Assembly (NCBI RefSeq): GCF_000367365.1
Contig: NZ_BARF01000150.1
Span: 1-33,343, forward strand
Length of the DNA: 33,343 nt
Source: Streptomyces prunicolor NBRC 13075
GTDB lineage: Bacteria > Actinomycetota > Actinomycetes > Streptomycetales > Streptomycetaceae
Direction: 5' to 3'
Position numbers and translations under genes: made by a program. This document shows, piece by piece, positions 1 through 9,000 of this stretch. Within the stretch, counting starts at the first letter, position 1. Each line of letters opens with the position of its first letter. The notes beneath the pieces were generated by a model. It ran no database searches, was not told the origin of the DNA, and saw only the letters and a program-made list of their open reading frames with translations.

Positions 1-3000
1 GAGAGTGGTCGCACCGCTCAGGACACCGGGGCGGGGCACGTTGGACTGGTCCGCGTGCGCGTCGAACCGCTCCGTCGAGTGAACGGCCGGGCGGGCGTGG
101 GGACGTAGGCCGTGCCACGTGTCCTTGGGCGCGGGGTCGGCGACACGGGACGCGGGGTGGTCGTCGGCAGCGTCTCGGGTCGGCGCGGGACGGTAACGGC
201 CGTTCGGCTGAACGCTGTTGGCGTCTCCGGGGCCCCGGGGTGCGTTGGGCGGGGTGATGGCCGCCGGGTCCTCGATGAGAGGGCCTGCGTCGGTGGCCAT
301 GTAGTGACTCGGGTGCCTCCTGTAGTGGATCTCCAGGACCCGGGTGGCCGTGTGCGGGCCGACGCGGGTGACGGGGCCACGGTTGGTCGTCCCGATCGGC
401 CGCAGTGTCTCCACTGCCACGTCCAGGGTCTCCGCCAGCAGCGGGAGGAACAACTCGCCCTCGTCGTCGTCATACACCTGCGCCCAGTTCTGGACGGCGC
501 CGCGCGCATGGTCCAGTTCGGCGGGGGTGAACTGGGCGGTGCTGACGGTGTATCCGTGGCCGAGCACGGTGCGGAGCTGATCGTCGGTGAGGGTGTCGAG
601 CGTGGGCAGTTGGCCGTTGTCGCGCAGGTCCGCGAACATGGCCGGGGCGCCGAGCCCCGCCTGAACGGTCTCACCCCTCCCGGTCACCGCCAGGGTGTAG
701 CGCGTGGGGAGTTCGTCCAACTGCTCCGGCTCCGTCACCTCTGTGATGCCGTACTCGTCGAGGGCCGCCCGGAGTTGGGGCCCGGTCATGTTGGCCGTGC
801 GATCCGAGAACCACCGCGTGAGCGACTGCCGTAGCTGGCCCACCACCTCGTGCGGCAACGGGAGTCCGCTGTCCAGCCGGTTCTCGGCGAGGGTGCGCAG
901 CCGGTCGGCGACGTTCAGCAGACGTCGGGCGCCCTCGGGCATCGCGGTGTTGCCGCCGTGCCACTGGGTGAACTCGGCCAGATCCCGGCGGACTTCGCTC
1001 GGTCGGCCGAGCCAGGCGTAGGTCTGCGGGGCCTCGGTGCTCAGGCCGGGCAGCCGGTCGCGGACCCGCTCCGGGTCACTGCCGATGATCGCGTAGAGCA
1101 TGCACCGGCCGTCGCCCACGGTCGGGATCGCATGGCCTCGTGCCTCCCGCGCATGGTCGGGTGACGTCAGATCGGCGTCGTCCTGGGCCAGGTCGGTGGA
1201 GCCGACGCCGGAGACGTCTTTGGCCTTGCCCTTGGTGTCGGTCGGTGCGCTGTCCAGGTCGGCGGTCGTACTGCCGCTGCCCTCACCCGAGTTGCCGACC
1301 AGGACGTCGAACGCGCTGTCCTGGGCGGAGGTGCCACCCTGGTTCCCGTCCGTGGTGGTGTCGTTGCCGGTCGACGGGGTGTCCTTCGGCGTGGCGGAGG
1401 ACGTCGGGTCGGAAGTGGCCGGATCGGACGTGGTCGGATCCGTGGTCGCGTCCGAACTGTTGCCGCCCCCCGAATTCCCGTTCCTGGTGGTGGAGTTGGC
1501 GGTGGCGGAGTCGGCGGTCGCGGGGGTGACCCCGTCGTCGGGGCCGGGTGTGTTGCCGGTGGAGGGGCCCGCCGTGCGGGGGCGGCCCGAGCCGGGCCAG
1601 CGCGGGGCGATGGAGGCCAGGGTCGAGTGTGTGGTGGGCAGCGTCGAAGGGGCGACGGCCAGCACCGGGCCGGTGGTGCCCAGCAGTTGGGTCTCCGCCA
1701 CCCCTCGGTTCGCCAAGGCGGCGACGCGCCTGCCGACGGCGTTGTCTATCTGGGCGTTGATGTCACCGAGCAGTTGCTCCGCCTGCTCGTGGATGTCGCG
1801 TGCGTCCTCGTGATCGAGGGCCGCGCTGTCGGCCTGCCCGCGGGCCGTGTCGGCGTCCGCGCGCAGGGTGGCGGCCGCGTCCCGGACGCCCGGGAACTGT
1901 TCCCGCGCCTCGGTCAGGGCCGCCTCGTCCCGTTCCAGACCGGCCTTGGTGTCCTGGAGCGTGGCACGGTCCCGCGCCAGCCCGTCCCGCGCGGCGGTGA
2001 GCCGGGCGTCCAACTCGCCGACCTCGGCGGTGACTTGGTCGATCCGCTGAGTGAGATGGGGGTCTACGACGGGAGCCGGGGCGGTGTCGTCTGCGGATGC
2101 GGGAGCGGGTGTCGCGGCCGGATCGGACGTGGAGTTCGGGGAGCTCTGCGTGTTCTCGGTGCTCTGGGCATCCGAAGTGCCCTGCGTGGTCGCGTTCTGC
2201 GGGTCGCCGGAGCCGGAGGGCTCTGTCGTCGACGGTGTGGCGGCGGCGCGGGCCGTGAGTTCGCTCAGGTCACGGCGGGCGGTCTTGAGGCGGGCGCTGA
2301 GGTCTATCTCGGCGCGCTGGCCGTCGGAGACCGCGTCGGTGAGCGAGCCGAGCGCGAGGCGGCCCCGGGTGATCGCGCCGACCAGGGCCTGCGTACGGTC
2401 GGTGAGGTCGCGGAACTTCTGTTCGGCCCGGTCCGCGTCCTGCTCGGCGGTGGTGGCGTCCGTGTCGGCCTGGGTGGCGTTGTCCGCCGCCGCCGTCAAA
2501 TCGATCGTCGCCTCGTTCAGGACGTCCTGCGCCTCGGCCTGCAGGTCCCGCTCCGCGGCTTCGTCGTCGAGCGCCTTGCCGTGGTCCCTGTCGGCCTGGT
2601 CGAACGCGGTGGCGGCCTGCTCGAAAGCAGCCCATGCCTGGTCAAGGGCGGTGACACCGGTGGTGCCCGAAGTCGAACTCCCCGTGCCGGGCGGCACGTT
2701 GCCCGTGCCCGGGGTCCCATCGCCCGTACCCGTGATCCCCGTACTCGTGCCCGGGGCCGTGTCCCCCGGGCCTGTCTGCACCGTCGGCGCGCCCGTCAGC
2801 GTGCCGCCCGGGTCGAAGGCCCAGATGCGCAGGCCCTCCGGGCCCCGGGTGACCAGTTCCACCGGGCGCCCGTTGTCCCGGGCCGCGCGCGAGGCGGCGT
2901 AGAGGGCCAGGGTCAGGCGGGAGCCGTCCGGGTCGGGGCCGGTGGCCACCCAGAACTGGAAGCCCTCGTCCGTGCGGTCGACGCCCGTGTTCAGGGCGTT

Positions 3001-6000
3001 CCGTACCCGCGGCAACTGGGTCGCCGCCCAGTCCTGCGGTGCGTGGGGAGTACCCGCGGTGAGCAGTGCCGGGAGGTCGTAGACCTGGGGTACCGGACGG
3101 GGCGCGGTGATGCCGTGGCCGAGGGCGTCGCGCTCCTCGATGCGGATCGTGGCCGTGCCGGTGACATGGCGTACGCCGTCGGGACCGGAGACCTCGATGT
3201 GCACGTCGGCCCGGACCTCGTAGCTGCGGGTGCCGCGGCCGCCGGCGGGCACGCTGGTGCTGCCGGTCTTGAGCCAGTCGCGGCGCCCGCCGGAGACCGT
3301 GCTGCCGAAGTTGCTGGCGTCCACCGGGCGTTGGAGCACGGGCGGGGTCGCGCCGAGGAGGTAGCGGTCGGGGTCGTCGGTGCTCATGACGAACGGCAGG
3401 GACAGTCCGGCGGTGGTGTCGCCGCCGGAGACCGTACCGCTGTTCTGCGAGCTGATCCGCAGCCGGTCGATGGCGATGTCGCCGCCGTCGCTGATCACCG
3501 TCGGCCGGTACAACGAGACGGTGAGGGTGGGCCGTTGGTCCGGGGCGTTCGCCATCGGGTACGCGCCGGGCATCCCCGGGAGCATGCCGCCGACCTGCCG
3601 GGGGTTGTCCAGCGACAGGGTGCCCGCCTGGATGAGTTCGCCGAGCCGCACCGACGCGTTCTCGTCGGAGGTCGAGGCCGCCTGGGAGTTCCAGCTGCTG
3701 GAGGTTCCGGGGGCGACCTCGTCGAGGGCGGTGTACACCTGACCCCAGGCGTCGAAGCCGTAGACGGGGACGGAGCCGGTCGGGTGGAACAGGTCCTCGT
3801 CGCGCAACGCGGGCTGCGTGCCGGGCTGTTGACGGGGGTCGACCCGGGTCAGCGTGGGCGGCGGGGGCGCGGGCAGCGGAGGGCGGCCGGTCTCGCTGCC
3901 GGTGAAGCGCAGGCTCACCTGGGCCGGTACCCGGATCTGGTCGCCGAAGTCGCCGGAGAGGGTGCGGCTCAGCCAGGAGCGGGTCTGCGGGTCGGCGTCG
4001 TCCCAGGCCATGATCCCGCGCTGCACCAGCGCGCCCAGCACGTTGGGCGGCCAGTCGGTGACCAGGGTGGAGCGGACCGTGGCGACCAGCTCGTAGTCCA
4101 GCCCGTCGAAGTCGGCGGCGCTGTCGGTGCGCAGCCAGTACCGGTCCTCGGCGGTGCGCCCCTGCCTGGCGGCCTTGCCGGTGGAGCGGGCCAGATTGCC
4201 GGAGAGGCCGAGCCGGTCGGTGCGGTCGTCGGTGTCGGGGCGGGTGAATCGGGCCGTCGGGTTGACGGTGAGCCGGTGCTGGCGGCCCACGGAGGAGGAG
4301 AGCGAGCGGCCCTCCGCCGTGTGCGAACCCCACTGCTCGATACCGGACTTGTCGCCCGGTACCGATGTGCCCAGCACCGCGCGCCGGTTCGCGGAGCCGC
4401 CGACGGGGCGGGCCGAGAACGTCACCTCGACGAGTGTCGCCCCGCCGAACCGGTGGTGCCGGAAGGCGAACCTGGCCTGTCCGTTGCCGCGTCCGATCAG
4501 CGCCCGCTTGCCGGCGACACCGGTGTTGTCGGCGATCAGCGCGGCGACACCGGGCAGATAGGAGGGGTTGCCGGGGGTGGTCACGCCGGGGGCGTACTGC
4601 TCCACCAACTCCCGTGTCTCGCTGTGGAATCGAGCGCGTCGCTCGGCCCGCGGGGTCCCCGGCGGGGCGGAGAACTCGGTGACGGAGTTGACCGTGGCCA
4701 GGCCGAGGGTGCCGTCGTGGATGTAGCGGTCGGGCAGTGTCGGTCGGGTCAGACCGGTCTCCGACGGGGTGGGCAGGGGCGGGGTGAAGGCACCCATCCA
4801 CCGCCTGTCGCGCCGGAGTTGACTCTCCGTCATCAGGAACTGGAGCCCGCGCGGCACGTCCACGGCGAGTGTGACGTCCTCCCCGGGCCCGTACCCGAAG
4901 GTGTTGGCGACCACGTTGCGGTGTCCGGTCCGCACCCGGATCAGGTAGGTGACGTCGGCCGTGACCCGGTGCTGGAGGCCCGACTGGGTGGGCGTCCGGT
5001 TGGTGCCGGTGCTGCTGCTGAGGGTGTCGGGCTTGTCGGTCTTGCGGTCGTACTGGTAGCGCCCGGACGGGTTGAAGCGGGACGGCGTGGGGGCCGGGGC
5101 GGTGGGCTGCCCCTCGACCGGTGTGGGGGCCGGCGGGTTGTTCTGGGTCGCCGAGCCGCCCAGGCCGAACTGGTTCGTCTTACTGAGGCCCTTGAGCTGC
5201 TGCGCCGAGTCGGTGGTGGAGATGCCGGTCTCCAGGTACTGGGTCACGCTGTGCGTCAGCCGGGGCGTGTGGGCGACTGCCTCGATCTCGATCGCGAGCT
5301 GACCGTCGGCACCGAGCCCGGGCAGCGTCAGTCCCTCCACGACGTAGGTGCCGCTGAAGATCTGGTGTCCGCGGCCGATCAGCGAGCCGGGCGAGAGCGC
5401 GGTGATCCGGGACTCGGCGCCGACCGTGGTGGTGTCGGCGGCCGGACTGCCGACCAGCGAACTGCTCAGGAACCCGGTGACGCCGTCCACCAGCCGGGAG
5501 AACCGCCCGGGAGGCACGGCCGGACCACCGGCGGCGTTCGCGTTGGCGTTCGCGGGGTTGGGATTGGCGTTGGGATTGGGGCCGACACCGACGCCGGTGA
5601 CGATCCGCCGGAAGGCGTCCTCGAGCGCCGCCGAACCGCGCACCACGTCGATCAGCGCGTCGTCCGGAACACGGACCACGCCCGGCGCCCGCACTCCCTG
5701 CGGGTCCGTCATCGCCAGCCGCTGCGTGTCCTGCGGCGTCGGCTGTCGTACGGTGTACGGCTGACCGGCCGGCGCGGGCTCCACGGCGTCCACGGTCCGC
5801 CCGTGCGGTACGGCCAGCCGGATGTGACCGGCGACGCCCCGCACGCCGGGGGGCTGCACACCGTGCTCGATGTCGCCCCCGGGTTGCACCTCGCCGAACC
5901 GGCGCACCGGTTCCTGGCCCGCACCCTCGTACAGGTCGAGCGTGAGGCGGGCCGGTACCTCGAACTCGTGGGTGTTCTGCCCACTGCCGATGAAGAACTG

Positions 6001-9000
6001 GTCGTGGCCGAGCGTGGTGCCGGTGGTGTTGCCGAGCGTGGCCTGGCCGACGTACTGGTAGTCGCCGGTGGCGCTCAGGGTCCAGGCGCCCCCGCGCGGG
6101 GTGGGCACGGTGAGGCCGCCGCCGACCCCGACGCCCCCGCCGTAGGTGTTGCCGCGCCGGCCGGTGCCGCCCGCGCCCGCCTGCGCCAGGCCCATGACCT
6201 GGATGTCGGGCAGCACCGTGCTGTGCACCACCGGCAGGTTCGGGTCGCGCTGCGCGCCCAGTTCCAGTCGGACCCGGCGCCGCCCGGTCACCGCGGGGAT
6301 CTCCAGGAACAGCGAGTGGCCGCCGTCCACCATGGAGTCCGTCGCCGCGCGCAGCCCGAGCGGGGAGCGCAGTTCCTCCAGCCGCCGCAGATTGTTCAAC
6401 TGGGCCTGCACCAGCGCCTCGTCGGGCAGCAGCACGTTCCGGCGCGGGGCGGTGTGCGGCGGTGGCAGGAAGCCCTGGTCGCGCAGCCAGGTCTCCGCCT
6501 CGCCGAACAGCGGCTCCGCCTCGCCGTCCTTCACCCCGAGCGGCGCGGTGGACTGCCCGATCGACTCCAGCGTCGCCAGCTCGTGCGGCAGCGCGCGCCT
6601 CTCGTCCTCGGTCGGCGGGTGTCCCGCCGCGTCCTCGGCGCTGAGCACCCGCATGTCGAGAGCGTGGTTCCACGTCCCGGGCGCATAGGTGGAGAGGGAA
6701 CCGTCGGGCCGGATCAGGGTGAGGGTGTAGGTGACGTCCGCCTCGGTCAGCAGATGGCTGCGGTTGGTGCGCACCGCGTGCATGGTGCCCGCGAGGGCGT
6801 TGGTGCCGAACACGTTCTGCGTCGCGTAGCTGCCGCTGAGCTTGCCGTTGACGGTGCCGCCGATGACGTGGGAGGCGTTCGCGTGCCCCGCGTCGTGATC
6901 GCCCGTGAGGGTCGGGCCGAGACTGCCGCTGAGGTTCAGCCCGCTGTTGAACGCCGTGCTCTGGTCGTTCTTGACGGTGTTGACGACATGGCTCTCAAGG
7001 TTGATCTTCTTGTCGAGGCTCTTGGCCACCGGAGTGTTCCGGGTGACCTCCGCCCGCAGCCGCATCATGCCGACGGCACGTCCACGCGCGTCGGTGAGCA
7101 CCTGCGAGTACAGCCCGCCCTCGACCTGCATCGGCAGGGCGCCCCGCAGGATCGACTCGTCGAGGAAATCCGCGAGTTGGGCCGAGGACGTGGTGTCCAG
7201 GTCGTCCCGGAAGTGCGCCGCGGCACCCTCGTACAGCCGCCGCGGGTTCAGCACCGAGTCCACGCCGTAGATCGGCAGCTTCTTGATGTCGGCGGGGGCG
7301 GGCAGGTCCTGCGCGGGATCTTCGTGGGCTTCCACGAGGTGCTGCGGGAACCACACGGTGACCGGCCCGTGCTGCACTTCCGCAGTCCAGTCGCGCGTGG
7401 GACCGGGTACAGCGGCGACAACTGCCGTATTCGCGGCGCCCGTCGGGCCCCCTGGATTCCCTACGGCCGTGATCGCGGCCGGCGCGTTCCGGCCGCCCGG
7501 TGCCGGTGCCGGGGCGTCGACGCGCACCTGCCAGTTGCTGTCGAAGTCGTAGGCGCGGGAGGGCTCGTTGCTGCGCTGGGCGCTGGTGGTCTGCACGACC
7601 TGGGTGACGGTGGTCGAGCCGTCCGCCTGGTTGTGGGTGATGGTCGCGGCCAGCGCGAGGTCGAGGGCGCGGACCGGGCCCGCCGAAGCCTCCGGTTTTG
7701 AACCGGTCCACGGCACCGGAAGCGTCGAGAACGTGCCGGACGGCTGCGAGGAGACGATCTCCCGGGTGCCGTATCCGCGCCGCTCCACGTGCTTGTCGGG
7801 ATCGCTCCTGTCGATCCCGCCCTGCCGTACCGACGGCCGCCGGTTGTCGAGCGACAGCCGTACGTCCACCTGCCGGTCGACACCGTCGACCTCCAGGGTG
7901 ATCCGGTGGCCGCCGAGACTGCGCAGATACGGCATGTGCTGCGTCAGCTGCTGCTCCGACAGCACGTCCCGCAGCTGCGCGAGCACCGGGTCGTCCGGCC
8001 CCGGAGCGAGCCTGCCGAGCTCGCCGAGCACCTGACGGTGCAGCCCGTCGACCAGGTCCGGCGAGAACGGCTCCATCTGTGTGAGGCCCATCTGGCCGTC
8101 GTACCGCTGTCCGTAGCCGGCGAGGTAAGAGGGACGGCGTCCACCGACGGCCGCCACCTCGGTGGGCGCGGTGGTGTCGCCCTCCGGGGTGGTCAGGGTG
8201 ATGTCGGGGACCGGCGGAACCGCGGGGGCGGTCTCGGTCTCGGTGAGTTCGATGTCCTCCGGGTCCTGGTCCTGGTCCTGGGACACCGTCGCGGGCGTGG
8301 ACGTGGGCATGGACGTGGACGTGGACGTGGTGGCCACCGGGGTCGGAGCGGTGTCGGCGGCCGCGTCGGCGGTGGGCTTGACCGGGGCGGGCGGATCCGC
8401 GCCCGGCGCGCCCTTGACCGGACCCCGCCGGCCGGTACCGGTGCCCCGGGTGTCGTCCGCGGGATCGCCGACCAGGGTGCCGATCAGCGTGAGGTGACGG
8501 GGCCGCAGCCCGCCCGACGCGTACGCCGGGTCCTCCGTGGGCGTGAACCGCGTGGGGTCGCCCATCAGGCTGGTCGTACCGCCGCGGTGCGGGGCCGCCG
8601 AGTCGAAGCCGCTCTCGTCGCGCAGGCCGAGCTGATGGCCGACCTCGTGGGCCAGGTCGGAGTCGGAGATGTCGGCGGGCCACGAGTGATGGGTGGCCGG
8701 CGACCCGTCCGTCGGGTCGGTGAGCGTGACGTCGAGGTGCGGGGTCTCGCCGGGTGCGGCCGGCACGACGGTGACGTGCAGCCGGCTCCCGTCCTCCAGC
8801 CGGTGGCCCGGGGTGTTGAACACCCGCCGCACACCGTCCGTGAGGCGCTGCTGGACGCCGTCGACCTGCGGCCCCAACTGCGGGTTGCCGGTGAGCCGGT
8901 AGGTGACGGTGAGATCGGTGACCGGTTCACCGTCGTGGCTGAACCGCCGTACGTCGAAACCGGCCCGCACGACGTACTGGGTGCGCGTGCCGTCCGCCCC

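Noticed and set aside
1627..7701. Plus-strand open frame of 2,024 codons
   Set aside because: It is antisense to the giant minus-strand gene, is extremely Arg/Gly/Val-rich, and has no recognisable domain; GC-rich DNA readily leaves the complementary frame open.
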